A DNA stretch of 64,000 bases from Leptobacterium flavescens. Lineage in GTDB: Bacteria; Bacteroidota; Bacteroidia; Flavobacteriales; Flavobacteriaceae. The translations under genes and the position numbers were made by a program. The notes beneath the pieces were generated by a model that was not told where the DNA came from, ran no database searches, and saw nothing but the letters and a program-made list of their open reading frames with translations. Every line of letters starts with the position of its first letter. The first letter of the stretch is position 1. Shown piece by piece: positions 15,367-24,294 of this stretch. The stretch spans positions 186,001-250,000 of the forward strand of contig NZ_JAABOO010000003.1 in assembly GCF_010671605.1 (NCBI RefSeq), read 5' to 3'.

Positions 15367-15975
15367 ATGCGTTTATCACTCTTATCCCTGCTTTTAATCC
15401 TTAGCTTTTGCAATGCAGGTTTTTCACAGGAACAGGAAGGTCCGAAAGCCTTTATCAGCATTAGCGGAACTCTTGGAAGACACAGCGTAAATTTTAAGGA
15501 TTTTGCCAAATCGCCGGGCTTTAGTTTCGGTTTCAGTATCAGTGCTGGGATCTATGCCGTAGACAATGGCGATTACCGCGGAGGCCTGGTCCTTACCCTG
15601 CTGGAAGGTGCTTCCCGCGATGAGAGACGAAGGCAGTTAAGTGAAGATTTCGAATTGCCGCATCCCGACTACGATAAACACATCATCTTTAAATTCGCCC
15701 AGTTCAGAAGCGCTAATATAGGCTGGTTCAGCGAGTGGGATGCTTCCGATAACGTAACCCTTTATCATCAGATCGGTTTCGGGATCTTCGGTTCCACCGA
15801 AAAGGATCAGTTACTCGATTTCGGAATGTCCAATCAACTGGGAACACTTCTGGGAGATGCAGAATCTTTCAGGGCCCGCCTGGGAATCAATCACGATACT
15901 ACCTTTGGGACCGGGAATCCTAATTATGTGCAGAATAACCTGGGTTTCACCTTTGGAGGGTTCAGGGCATTCTAA
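15367..15975 (+). CDS. Secreted protein, probable small outer-membrane barrel
   Basis: A 202-residue protein with a clear signal peptide ending near AGFSQEQ. The mature part is rich in alternating Gly/Phe beta-strand segments (GFSFGFSISAGIYAV, then YHQIGFGIFGS), and the last residue is Phe (GGFRAF), as in outer-membrane barrels. No named family is recognised. It is convergent with the TonB receptor gene and their stop codons overlap by 4 nt, so the two mRNAs are complementary at their ends. Function is unknown. Confidence 0.65.
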   Translation: MRLSLLSLLLILSFCNAGFSQEQEGPKAFISISGTLGRHSVNFKDFAKSPGFSFGFSISAGIYAVDNGDYRGGLVLTLLEGASRDERRRQLSEDFELPHPDYDKHIIFKFAQFRSANIGWFSEWDASDNVTLYHQIGFGIFGSTEKDQLLDFGMSNQLGTLLGDAESFRARLGINHDTTFGTGNPNYVQNNLGFTFGGFRAF

Positions 15976-18518
15976 AAACTAAGCCTCAAAACAAAATTGG
16001 GAGTAATACGTAGCGAATTCAGATCAACCTCGTTAATAACAGGCTCTCCATCTGCATTGAGAAAGGCGTCGAAACGCCTGCTGAGGACACTTTCCTGATC
16101 GTATACATTGAGTAATGAAAACCCTGTGGAGGCTTTTACACCCCTTCTTTTGGAAAGATAAAAATCATAGGTCATAGAAAAATCCAGTCTGTGATAGTCG
16201 GGCAGACGCCTGCTGTTAATGACCTCATTTACACGAAAGAAATTTCCGTTATCCTCTATTATTGTGGGTTCTTCCGTAAAGGGTATTCCTGTTCTGTAGT
16301 TCCATCCGAGAGAAAACTGAAACTGCTTCCAATTAAAGGTGGTGGCGATCTGAAGGGATTGCCTGATATCAAAATTCCCCGGAAAACGCCCCTCCTGGAT
16401 ATCGGGAAAACTGAATTCGGTCTTCCCCAATAAATAACCAAACCAGAACCTGAAATTCCGGTATTTCTTTTTGATAAGCAGATCTATTCCCTTGGTAATA
16501 CTTTCCCCCTCGAAGAAAGCATTAACTACACTGGATCCAAAACCGTTGGTAAAACTGGTAATGCCCGTAATGTCTTTGTAATAAGCTTCCAGGTCAATAT
16601 ACCAGTCGTCTTTGGTAAAAAGAAAACCTGCACTTATCTGCCGGCTCTTCAGGATAGGAGTAAAATCGTTAGATAAAGACCATATCTGATTGCTCAGCCC
16701 TACCCCCGTATTCAGAAAATCGACGATCTGACTGATGGATTGATAACGGATCTCCCCGGAAGTCTTTAGTTTAAAATTGGGAAAGGTCTGTACCCCCAGA
16801 TAAACTCTTGGTTCCAGGTTATAGAGACTCCGCAGGGACAAATGGGTTCCGCGAAGCCCTGCAACAAGATCTATGGTATTATTCATGAAGTGATATTCGG
16901 AGAAAAGAGCGTGAGTGTTGATGATCCCGTCAACATCAAAATTCAGATCGTCAAGGCCCAGATCCATCCTGTTAAGGAGATAAGACACTTCATTATTCTC
17001 AAACTGATATCCACTGGTTAGCCTGTGGTGTTTCCCCAGCTTGATATCTACCAGGAAATCAATTCCGAACTCATTAACCTGATTTGTTCTGTCATCCTCG
17101 GAAAACTGAGTGTCCTGTATACGTGAACTGGTCCCGAACTCAAGATCGTAAGAAGATTGCTTTATTTTCAGAACGTGATTTACATTTTTGCTCCAGTTGC
17201 GTTCCCATTGCAGATTTAAACCGGAATTATCTATATCCTGATTAATGGTATTCCTGACATCGAACTCGGGGATCGTCAGTTCGTTGTCCAGTTTGTTTTT
17301 TACAAAGACCGAAGTAAATGAAAGATGATCCTTGGGAGAAGGCCTGGCCAGGAGTTTAATAACTGCATCTGAGAAAAAGAAATCGGTACTTTGTTCTATT
17401 CCTTCACTTCGGATCTCCAGGTTCGTATTCTGAAAGACCTTTTTGGAAAGCTTGTTGAACGTAAAAGTGTTTATGATATCGGAGATCGACCTTCTTGCCG
17501 AAACTATCACCCCCAGAGATTTACCGATAGGGGTTTTGACCAGGAAATCGGCATGTGTCATATTAAACCCCACACCTCCACTAATAGAGTCGGGGATCTC
17601 GGAATCGGTTTGTATATCGATCACTCCGGAGATCCTGTTCCCGTAACGAGCCTTGGTCCCTCCTTTGTACACACTTATTTCATCGGCTACATAGGGGTTA
17701 AAAGCAGAGATCAACCCGAAAAAATGCCCGGTGTGGTAAATGGTAATCCCATCCAGCAAAATAAGATTCTGATCGGGTGTTCCTCCCCGGACATAGAGGC
17801 CGGAGGCGGTTTCATCCGGACTTTCGATCCCGGGTAATAACTGTACACTCTGGAGTACATCGGGCTCTGTTAGTCCCGGTAAAATACCCAATTGACCGGG
17901 CTGAATAACAACCGCTCCTTCTACCGATTGAAGAACACCTTTGGTGATATATTCCTTTAAGATGATCTCCGATAGCTTCTCATAGCTTTTGACGAGCCTG
18001 ATCTCAGGACAATTCCTTCGGTTCAGGCTATGCACGGGTATTTTAACAGTCTCGTATCCTATATATTGTATCTGAAGGGTATCGGTAAGGACGAGTTGTT
18101 TTATTTCGAACACCCCGTCTTCATTGGAGACCGCTCCTTTTTTTTCGTTGACCGATACTACCGAAGCATGGCTCAGGTTTACTTTTTCATCGGTTACCAG
18201 CCGGCCGCAGATATTACTCCTTTTGGGTTTAAGGACAACATAGCGTTCGGTAACCACTTCAAAATTAATGTGGAGTGAATTCTCAAGATAACTCAGAACC
18301 TCGGTCAGGGATCGTTTCCGTTGCCGAAGCGTAACTTTTTTGTTCTTTACCAGTAGATCATTGAAGGAAAACCTGATATTGAAGTTGGCTTCCAGATTTT
18401 TAAGGACCTGTACCAGAGAAGTTTCTTTATAGCCAATAACAGCATGCTTTTCTTTTTCCTGAGAGAAAAGAAATGTACTTATTGCAAAGAATACAACAAA
18501 ACAGAGCCGATACTTCAT
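15972..18518 (-). CDS. TonB-dependent receptor with STN signalling domain
   Basis: An 848-residue outer-membrane transporter. After a signal peptide (ends FLFSQ), residues about 25-100 form an STN/secretin-like domain of the type that contacts FecR. A carboxypeptidase-regulatory domain follows (SNICGRLVTDEKVNLSHASV), then the plug (EPDVLQSVQLLPGIESPDE, then GLYVRGGTPDQNLILLDG) and the barrel. The last residues are VLRLSF with a terminal Phe. It starts 3 nt after the FecR gene stop, completing a sigma/anti-sigma/receptor relay. No SusD partner is present, so glycan import of the Sus type is less likely than uptake of a siderophore, peptide or other small ligand. Substrate unknown. Confidence 0.9.
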   Translation of the reverse strand: MKYRLCFVVFFAISTFLFSQEKEKHAVIGYKETSLVQVLKNLEANFNIRFSFNDLLVKNKKVTLRQRKRSLTEVLSYLENSLHINFEVVTERYVVLKPKRSNICGRLVTDEKVNLSHASVVSVNEKKGAVSNEDGVFEIKQLVLTDTLQIQYIGYETVKIPVHSLNRRNCPEIRLVKSYEKLSEIILKEYITKGVLQSVEGAVVIQPGQLGILPGLTEPDVLQSVQLLPGIESPDETASGLYVRGGTPDQNLILLDGITIYHTGHFFGLISAFNPYVADEISVYKGGTKARYGNRISGVIDIQTDSEIPDSISGGVGFNMTHADFLVKTPIGKSLGVIVSARRSISDIINTFTFNKLSKKVFQNTNLEIRSEGIEQSTDFFFSDAVIKLLARPSPKDHLSFTSVFVKNKLDNELTIPEFDVRNTINQDIDNSGLNLQWERNWSKNVNHVLKIKQSSYDLEFGTSSRIQDTQFSEDDRTNQVNEFGIDFLVDIKLGKHHRLTSGYQFENNEVSYLLNRMDLGLDDLNFDVDGIINTHALFSEYHFMNNTIDLVAGLRGTHLSLRSLYNLEPRVYLGVQTFPNFKLKTSGEIRYQSISQIVDFLNTGVGLSNQIWSLSNDFTPILKSRQISAGFLFTKDDWYIDLEAYYKDITGITSFTNGFGSSVVNAFFEGESITKGIDLLIKKKYRNFRFWFGYLLGKTEFSFPDIQEGRFPGNFDIRQSLQIATTFNWKQFQFSLGWNYRTGIPFTEEPTIIEDNGNFFRVNEVINSRRLPDYHRLDFSMTYDFYLSKRRGVKASTGFSLLNVYDQESVLSRRFDAFLNADGEPVINEVDLNSLRITPNFVLRLSF

Positions 18519-18521
18519 AAA

Positions 18522-19430
18522 CTACTTAGAAAGAGATACAACATTATCTTTTCCAAATGTATAGTTTATTTCTAAAGGAGCAAAAACGGTTTCCAGTGCC
18601 ACATCCCTGTTATCATGGCTAAAGCTTCCGGTAAACCGCTGCTGTACGTCTATAGACGAAATGTTAAAGTTTATATTGAATTGAGATTCCAGCTCTTCGA
18701 GTACCTGTATAAGCGGCGCACTCCTGAATGAACTCTCTTTGTGAAGCCAGTCGGGATGCCCCGAATTGAACTTCCAGTTCTCTACCGATTGATCTTTTAC
18801 AGACCTGATAGCATCACCCTGACTAAGGATATTTTCTTCTCCTCTGAGGAGAACCGAAACCCTTCCTTCGAAACAACGGACTTCAAAAGAATTGTCTCTG
18901 TTCCTTACGTTGAATTTGGTTCCCAGAACACTTACTTTTCCACCGCTGCTCATCACCTCAAAATCACTGCCTTTTTCCACTTTAAAAAAGGCTTCACCTT
19001 TCAGCTTTACCTTTCTGTTCTTGTCCCAGCTCCAGCTGTTGTATTGTAGTGATGATTTTGAATTGAGTTTAACCTCCGATCCGTCCGGCAATTCAAATGC
19101 CAGTTGCTCTCCGAAGTCGGTAGAGTAGGTTTTAGAGCCTCCGAAAAAGTATACCGCTCCCAGTATCAGAACTACAGATGCTGCGGCATAAGCCCAGTTC
19201 GGAATAAGTTTTTTTACTTTTTGCTTTTTAGGAGTAGCCGATTTTTCTTTGAATGCTCCGTAAGATTTCAGGCGATCGAGTTCAGGCATACCAAAATGCT
19301 CCATGCCCGAAATGATCTTCTGATATTCCCGGTACTCCCTGCTTTTCTTGAAAGCAGCCATTTCCTCTTCGGTGAGATCGTTGTTGATCCATCGCCCTAA
19401 GAAGGAATCATCTGAGTATTTTTGGTCCAT
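18522..19430 (-). CDS. FecR-family anti-sigma/regulator
   Basis: A 302-residue inner-membrane protein. A cytoplasmic N-terminus of about 75 residues should bind the sigma factor. One membrane helix lies at about 77-98 (YAAASVVLILGAVYFFGG). The periplasmic FecR domain contains DFGEQLAFELPDGSEVKLN and FKVEKGSDFEV, and a C-terminal STN-contacting domain ends YTFGKDNVVSLSK. It lies 51 nt after the sigma gene and 3 nt before the receptor gene. It is expected to pass ligand occupancy of the receptor to the sigma factor. Confidence 0.92.
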   Translation of the reverse strand: MDQKYSDDSFLGRWINNDLTEEEMAAFKKSREYREYQKIISGMEHFGMPELDRLKSYGAFKEKSATPKKQKVKKLIPNWAYAAASVVLILGAVYFFGGSKTYSTDFGEQLAFELPDGSEVKLNSKSSLQYNSWSWDKNRKVKLKGEAFFKVEKGSDFEVMSSGGKVSVLGTKFNVRNRDNSFEVRCFEGRVSVLLRGEENILSQGDAIRSVKDQSVENWKFNSGHPDWLHKESSFRSAPLIQVLEELESQFNINFNISSIDVQQRFTGSFSHDNRDVALETVFAPLEINYTFGKDNVVSLSK

Positions 19431-19481
19431 AAAATGCCTTTTTATTATATAATCCTTTTGTTTAAGTTTTCCCTACCCCCC

Positions 19482-19997
19482 TTAAATATCGGGGCCAATC
19501 GATTTTCTTAATTTTAATAAAGCTTTATGCATTCTTTTTTCTATCGCCTTTACGGAAACTCCAAGCATTTCCGCAATCTCATTATAGGTTTTTTTGTCTA
19601 TCCTGTTCAGAAGAAAAACTTCTCTCTGCCCTTCCGGAAGATCTGCAATAGCTTTTTGCAGCTTGTCCAGGAACTCTTTTTCCAGCATTATAAATTCCGG
19701 AGATTCTGAAGTTTTTTCGGCACGGGGCCTTTGTTCATATTTTAAAACCACCTTTTTGTGGAGCATTGCTTTCAGGAAAATATTATTGGCAACTGTATAC
19801 AGATACCCGCTTACCTTTCCCAATATTACTTTTTCGCAATTGTTCCACAACCTTACAAAAGCTTCCTGAGCATAATCTTCTGCTTCATCGAGATCACCAC
19901 ATTTATAGAACATAAAATTCCTAAGCGATTCTATGTGCTCTTTATAGGCTTTCTCAAAAACTTCTTCATCACAAAGCGAATGAGGTGTTGACGGCAT
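19482..19997 (-). CDS. FecI-type ECF sigma factor
   Basis: A 171-residue sigma factor with region 2 (LDEAEDYAQEAFVRLWNN) and region 4 (LPEGQREVFLLNRIDKKTYNEIAEMLGVSVKAIEKRMHKAL). It is first in the three-gene relay with FecR and the TonB receptor. The ATG at 19997 is taken; it is preceded on the minus strand by a T-rich region without a clear TAnnTTTG. It probably drives its own operon and perhaps the divergent metallopeptidase gene. Confidence 0.9.
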   Translation of the reverse strand: MPSTPHSLCDEEVFEKAYKEHIESLRNFMFYKCGDLDEAEDYAQEAFVRLWNNCEKVILGKVSGYLYTVANNIFLKAMLHKKVVLKYEQRPRAEKTSESPEFIMLEKEFLDKLQKAIADLPEGQREVFLLNRIDKKTYNEIAEMLGVSVKAIEKRMHKALLKLRKSIGPDI

Positions 19998-20112
19998 AAA
20001 ACTTTAAAATAATAGTAAAGAAACAAAAAATTAACGAAAAGGGTAGGGTATTTATTTGCTAAAGGATTGTATTAGTAAACAAACTATCTATAAGGACCCC
20101 AAAAGCAATTAT

Positions 20113-21114
20113 ATGAAAAACCTAACAAATTTCAGACTGCTACTCTTACTCTTTTTGAGTATTCTGGTACTGGAGTCCTGTTCGAGAGATAACGACGAAG
20201 ACATTCTCACCAACGACCCGGAAGCCGTAGATAATAACGACGGAGATCAGAACGGAGAAGATGACAACCAGGGAGATGAAGATCCGGATCAACAGGGAGA
20301 AGCAGGAAGCATTACTCTTTATAGAGTGGATGGATTAAATATTGTTAAACAAAGAGATTTTGAAGTAAGCGGAAAGCTGAAAGAGCTACAGGATGACGTT
20401 GCGAAACATCAGGAAGTCTGGAACCTTGTAAAGAGACTGGTGCCGGAAAGTTACCTGAGAAAACTAAGTGAGTTTATGATCTTTGCCGGAGAAAATAACG
20501 GAACCGCAGGTTATGTTTTTAATACAAAACAGGATCTTTCGGAATGGCATATGGGTCTGGCCATAGACTTTGCTTACGAAGGCGGAAGCCTGAATGCCGA
20601 CGGGCAGTTTGCGTATACCATAATTCACGAGTTTGCCCATGTGCTTACGCTCGATAATACCCAGGTAGATGCATCGGTAAGCCAGGAAGCATGTGCAAAT
20701 TATTTTGTGGGAGAAGGATGTGCTAAACAACCGTCCTATATCAATAAACTATTCCAGAGTTTCTGGAGTGATATAGCTAAAGAACACGGAGAGATCGGTG
20801 AAGAAGATCAGGAAGGTGCGAGCAGATTTTACGAAAAGTACAAAGATCGTTTTGTTACCGCCTACGCTTCCACCAATCCTGCCGAAGATATTGCAGAAGT
20901 ATTTACAAATTTTGTATTGCAAAATAACAAGCCCTCCGGAAATACGATAGCGGAGAGAAAGATATTGCTCATGTATGAGCACCCCGAACTGGTGGAATTC
21001 AGGAATTATATCAGGGAACAGCAGCAGTCGGGAAGAACATTTATCCGAATGAACGTTTGGGACAAGGCGATTACTATCGGAAAGCATAAAACTGGACATT
21101 GTTCTCACCTGTAA
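20113..21114 (+). CDS. Putative zinc metallopeptidase lipoprotein
   Basis: A 333-residue protein from the ATG at 20113, chosen because it gives a lipoprotein signal ending in LVLESC followed by acidic residues. The longer frame from 20056 would bury it. A highly acidic linker of about 50 residues (Asp/Glu/Gln/Asn-rich) follows. The zinc site is HEFAH with H172, E173 and H176. A later NPAEDIAEVFTNFVL segment may supply the third ligand, as in other putative zinc-binding peptidases. It is exported and probably surface-exposed. It is divergent from the FecI gene with a 115-nt gap, so it may share regulation. Substrate unknown. Confidence 0.78.
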   Translation: MKNLTNFRLLLLLFLSILVLESCSRDNDEDILTNDPEAVDNNDGDQNGEDDNQGDEDPDQQGEAGSITLYRVDGLNIVKQRDFEVSGKLKELQDDVAKHQEVWNLVKRLVPESYLRKLSEFMIFAGENNGTAGYVFNTKQDLSEWHMGLAIDFAYEGGSLNADGQFAYTIIHEFAHVLTLDNTQVDASVSQEACANYFVGEGCAKQPSYINKLFQSFWSDIAKEHGEIGEEDQEGASRFYEKYKDRFVTAYASTNPAEDIAEVFTNFVLQNNKPSGNTIAERKILLMYEHPELVEFRNYIREQQQSGRTFIRMNVWDKAITIGKHKTGHCSHL

Positions 21115-21123
21115 TTATGCTAT

Positions 21124-21168
21124 GAACCTATGTGTGTCTTTTCTTTTAAACACGCATAGGTTCTTTTT
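21124..21168 (+). terminator. Rho-independent terminator
   Basis: GAACCTATGTGTGT pairs with ACACGCATAGGTTC (one mismatch), followed by TTTTT. It ends the metallopeptidase mRNA. Confidence 0.85.
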
Positions 21169-21193
21169 CCAAAGTAAAAATGAAAAGAGGTAA

Positions 21194-21649
21194 ATGATGA
21201 ATAAAATAAGCTTAATGAAAAAGTTAATTTGTATGTCACTAATTCTTCTATATGGATCCTGTGCCGCCCAGAAAGAAGTTCTTTTGGATAATCAAAATCT
21301 GAAGTTCGGACTTTCTAAAACGAGATGCCTCGGAAAGTGTCCGGTATACCATTTTAAGGTATATGAAAACGGTGATATGGTATATCACGGAATTGAGAAT
21401 GTAGATAAAGAAGGGACACATATGCTGAAGCTGAGCAGTGCGGAAATGGAAGAATTAGAGCAGGCATTTACAAAAATAGGATTTAAAAGCCTGGAATTAC
21501 CCAGGAAAGGGGTTATCAGGGATATGCCCTTTACGATACTGACTTTTGAAGGAAAGAAATTAAGATACCAGCCCGGAGGTTCTACCAAAGAGCTGAAAAA
21601 TTTGGTTTTGAGGATTGAGGAAATGATTGTTGGGAAGATTGGAGTTTAG
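21194..21649 (+). CDS. DUF6438-type lipoprotein
   Basis: A 151-residue protein. The ATG at 21194 follows AAGAGG; an internal ATG at 21215 is an equally plausible start. The lipoprotein signal ends YGSC. The mature part carries TRCLGKCPVYHFKVYENGD, the Cys-containing hallmark of the DUF6438 family. A short beta-rich domain follows, ending in a helix. Its role is unknown. It is a stand-alone gene bounded by terminators on both sides. Confidence 0.7.
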   Translation: MMNKISLMKKLICMSLILLYGSCAAQKEVLLDNQNLKFGLSKTRCLGKCPVYHFKVYENGDMVYHGIENVDKEGTHMLKLSSAEMEELEQAFTKIGFKSLELPRKGVIRDMPFTILTFEGKKLRYQPGGSTKELKNLVLRIEEMIVGKIGV

Positions 21650-21651
21650 CT

Positions 21652-21679
21652 AAAAACTGCCCGAAAGGGCAGTTTTTTT
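21652..21679 (+). terminator. Rho-independent terminator
   Basis: AAAAACTGCCC-gaaa-GGGCAGTTTTT with further T residues, 3 nt after the stop of the DUF6438 gene. Confidence 0.9.
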
Positions 21680-21790
21680 ATTTTTTTATTGAGATTGGAA
21701 AATTTAAAACCGACCGGAAAAGTCCGGATATAAAAGTGAAACAACCGACCAGAAAGATTAAAGAATTTTTTTTGGTTTACCGTGATTGAA

Positions 21791-23101
21791 TTATGGGGTT
21801 AGGCCTGCCTCGAGGACCGTTAATAAAAGGGCAAGTTTAATGGCGGCCGCCCCGTTTTCATTTATCCACCACTCACCAAGAGAGTGCGCTCCTCCTCCTT
21901 TACCTCCACGTCCGATAGTAACTGCAGGAACACCTTGTGAAATAGGAATATTGGCATTGGTGGAACCCCTTGTAAGTTGTGTATTGGCTCCTATAAAATT
22001 TGAAACGGCAATAGCCCTTTGTACCAGCGGTACATCTGCCGGATGTTCTCCCGAAGGCCTGTCGCCTATCGGAATAAGCTCCAGGCTAACCTTATCCTTT
22101 ACACCCGAATTATTGTATTCCGTCAGGGCCTTTTGCATGGAAGCCTTGAAAATATTATCAATTTGCTGTAAATGCTCTACACTAACCGATCTCATATCTA
22201 CTTCCATCCAGGATTCAAAAGGAATTGCATTTACCGAAGTACCTCCGCCGATCCTCCCGATATTAAAACTGGTCTTTTCTCCCTTTGAAGTATATTCTGC
22301 AGCCTGTTCCCTGAATTCTGCAATAGCCATTCCCAGGGCATGATGCGGATTAGCCAGGCCGAAAGCACCCCATGAATGCCCGCCTTTTCCTTTAAAGACC
22401 GCTTTATAACGTTTGGAACCCAGAGCAGCATTGTTAACACGTCCTAAGCTCCCTCCGTCAATCGATATCCAGGAATCTATTTTGAGTTTGTTTTCCTTAA
22501 AAATATGTCGTACACCCCTGAGATCTCCCAGGCCTTCCTCACCGACTGTCCCTATAAAAAGAATATCTGCCCTGGTTTTTATCTTAGCCGCATTCATGGC
22601 CTTTAATATAGTAAGGACCATGGCCAGCCCTCTTGTATCATCGCCTATTCCCGGAGCGTAGAGGGTGTCTCCTTTCCGGCGGACCGTAACATCCGTACCT
22701 TCCGGAAAAACAGTATCCATATGAGCGTCCAGTGCTACCACTTTCCCTTCTCCGGAGCCTTTTCTCAAAGCAATGACATTGCCCTCTTCATCTATCCATG
22801 CCTTATCTACACCGGCCTCTTCCAGTAAAGACCTGAACTTTTCCGCACGTTTCTGTTCCTTAAATGGAGGTGCGGGGATCTCGGTTAGTGTGATGAGGGT
22901 TTCCTCGGTTTCCGGCTCCAGTTGGTCTATGACCTCCATGGCCTTCTTTATCTGGCTTTTCTTATTTAGTTTTTCCACTGCTTTGTTATAAGCCTTTTCG
23001 GCCTGAAGTGAGTTTTGACCTGTAAGTGCTGAATGCGTAAGGAGAGATAACAGAAGCATTATAAAGACGGGCTTCCTTAATACCGGCATTTTTAGTTTCA
23101 T
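21791..23101 (-). CDS. Exported M20-family metallopeptidase
   Basis: A 436-residue protein with an N-terminal signal peptide (LLLSLLTHSALTGQ). The M20 zinc site is readable: the His of DAHMDTV, the Asp of GIGDDTRG and the EE of GTVGEEGLGD. The dimerisation/lid domain contains KGKGGHSWGA, and the last ligand is probably the His of GKGGGAHSLGEWW. It is most like tripeptidase T or acetylornithine-deacetylase type enzymes, but exported, so it likely trims peptides in the periplasm. The exact substrate cannot be read. It stands alone on its strand. Confidence 0.85.
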   Translation of the reverse strand: MKLKMPVLRKPVFIMLLLSLLTHSALTGQNSLQAEKAYNKAVEKLNKKSQIKKAMEVIDQLEPETEETLITLTEIPAPPFKEQKRAEKFRSLLEEAGVDKAWIDEEGNVIALRKGSGEGKVVALDAHMDTVFPEGTDVTVRRKGDTLYAPGIGDDTRGLAMVLTILKAMNAAKIKTRADILFIGTVGEEGLGDLRGVRHIFKENKLKIDSWISIDGGSLGRVNNAALGSKRYKAVFKGKGGHSWGAFGLANPHHALGMAIAEFREQAAEYTSKGEKTSFNIGRIGGGTSVNAIPFESWMEVDMRSVSVEHLQQIDNIFKASMQKALTEYNNSGVKDKVSLELIPIGDRPSGEHPADVPLVQRAIAVSNFIGANTQLTRGSTNANIPISQGVPAVTIGRGGKGGGAHSLGEWWINENGAAAIKLALLLTVLEAGLTP

Positions 23102-23281
23102 AATTGAGCTATAATGTTTTACAATCTGTACTTTGAAAAGTTAAAGCTACAACCTTTGTAGCATTCCCGAAAGAAAGCCTGGTTTTTTAACGATGTAATG
23201 TAGTGATTTGAAATAAATTCCGACTTAAAATAAATGCCGGGAAACTTTCCCCGGCAGATCAACAAAACAAAAATCAAGCAG

Positions 23282-24166
23282 ATGAAAAAAGCTTTCATCA
23301 TATCATTAGTGGCAATGCTATTTGCCTGTAAGACCGAAAAAGAAATGAACTTTACAGATCAGAATCAACTAATTACTGTACAGAAAGAACAGACCGTTCA
23401 GGAACTTGGAACCCAGTTAAGAACGCAAATTGAGGCTAAAGGATTTAAGATCATAGCCGATGTAGATCATGCGGCATCAGCAGAAAAAGTAGGACTGGAA
23501 TTAAGGCCTACCCGACTTCTTGTTTTCGGAAACCCTCTGGGAGGAACAAAATTAATGCAACAGGATCAGTTAATGGGAATCGAGCTTCCCCTTAAGATAT
23601 TGCTTTGGGAAGATGAGAATGCTAAGGTTAACCTGAGCTTTTACAACGGAAGTGTCCTGACCTTCCGTTACGGCCTGAACGAACCTCAGGCGGTCATAGA
23701 AAAAGTAAATGCCGCCCTTTCCGGATTTGCCGGTTTGACAGAGGAAGTAAATGTTCAAAGCCCGGAACTGAGTAAAGATAAGATCATCACCAAAAAGAGT
23801 AACCACAATGCCGATTCTACCTTTACGCGTTTAAAGGATATAGTAGCCTCCAAAGGCCTGAGTATTATGGCTGAGGTGCCTCACGATAAGGCAGCGGCAA
23901 AAGTAGATCTCGAATTAAGACCCACAAGACTCCTGATCTTCGGAAACCCTAAGGTTGGGACCCTGTTGATGCAAAGTGAGCAGAAACTTGGGATCGATCT
24001 GCCGCTTAAGGTATTGGTCCATGAAGATGAGAACGGAAACGTATTCGTTTCCTATTACAACGCTTCTTTTTTAAGCTCCAGATACGGGATAACAGATAAG
24101 GAAGAAGTGGTGAATAAAGTAAACGGAGCCCTGGACGGGATAACGAACGCCGTTATATCGGAATAA
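23282..24166 (+). CDS. Lipoprotein with two tandem DUF302 domains
   Basis: 294 residues from the ATG at 23282, which gives a lipoprotein signal ending LFAC; the frame is open to 23234. Two DUF302 domains of about 115 residues follow, and their similarity is obvious: LELRPTRLLVFGNPLGGTKLM in the first and LELRPTRLLIFGNPKVGTLLM in the second. These are followed by IELPLKILLWEDEN and IDLPLKVLVHEDEN. The gene therefore arose by internal duplication. DUF302 folds are small alpha/beta domains of unknown function, sometimes tied to redox or metal handling. Located at the cell surface or in the periplasm. Confidence 0.8.
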   Translation: MKKAFIISLVAMLFACKTEKEMNFTDQNQLITVQKEQTVQELGTQLRTQIEAKGFKIIADVDHAASAEKVGLELRPTRLLVFGNPLGGTKLMQQDQLMGIELPLKILLWEDENAKVNLSFYNGSVLTFRYGLNEPQAVIEKVNAALSGFAGLTEEVNVQSPELSKDKIITKKSNHNADSTFTRLKDIVASKGLSIMAEVPHDKAAAKVDLELRPTRLLIFGNPKVGTLLMQSEQKLGIDLPLKVLVHEDENGNVFVSYYNASFLSSRYGITDKEEVVNKVNGALDGITNAVISE

Positions 24167-24248
24167 AGAAACTTACTGACTTTAGATAGAAGATCCGTTT
24201 TCGATAGCTATGAATTTTGCTGAGGGAACGGGTTTTTCATTAAAAACA

Positions 24249-24271
24249 AAGGCCGCTTTAAAAGCGGCCTT
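24249..24271. terminator. Probable bidirectional terminator
   Basis: AAGGCCGC and GCGGCCTT form a GC-rich stem around a TTTAAAA loop, between the convergent DUF302 and aldehyde dehydrogenase genes. There is no long T-run on either side. Confidence 0.6.
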
Positions 24272-24294
24272 CATATTTGAAAATCAATATAGAA

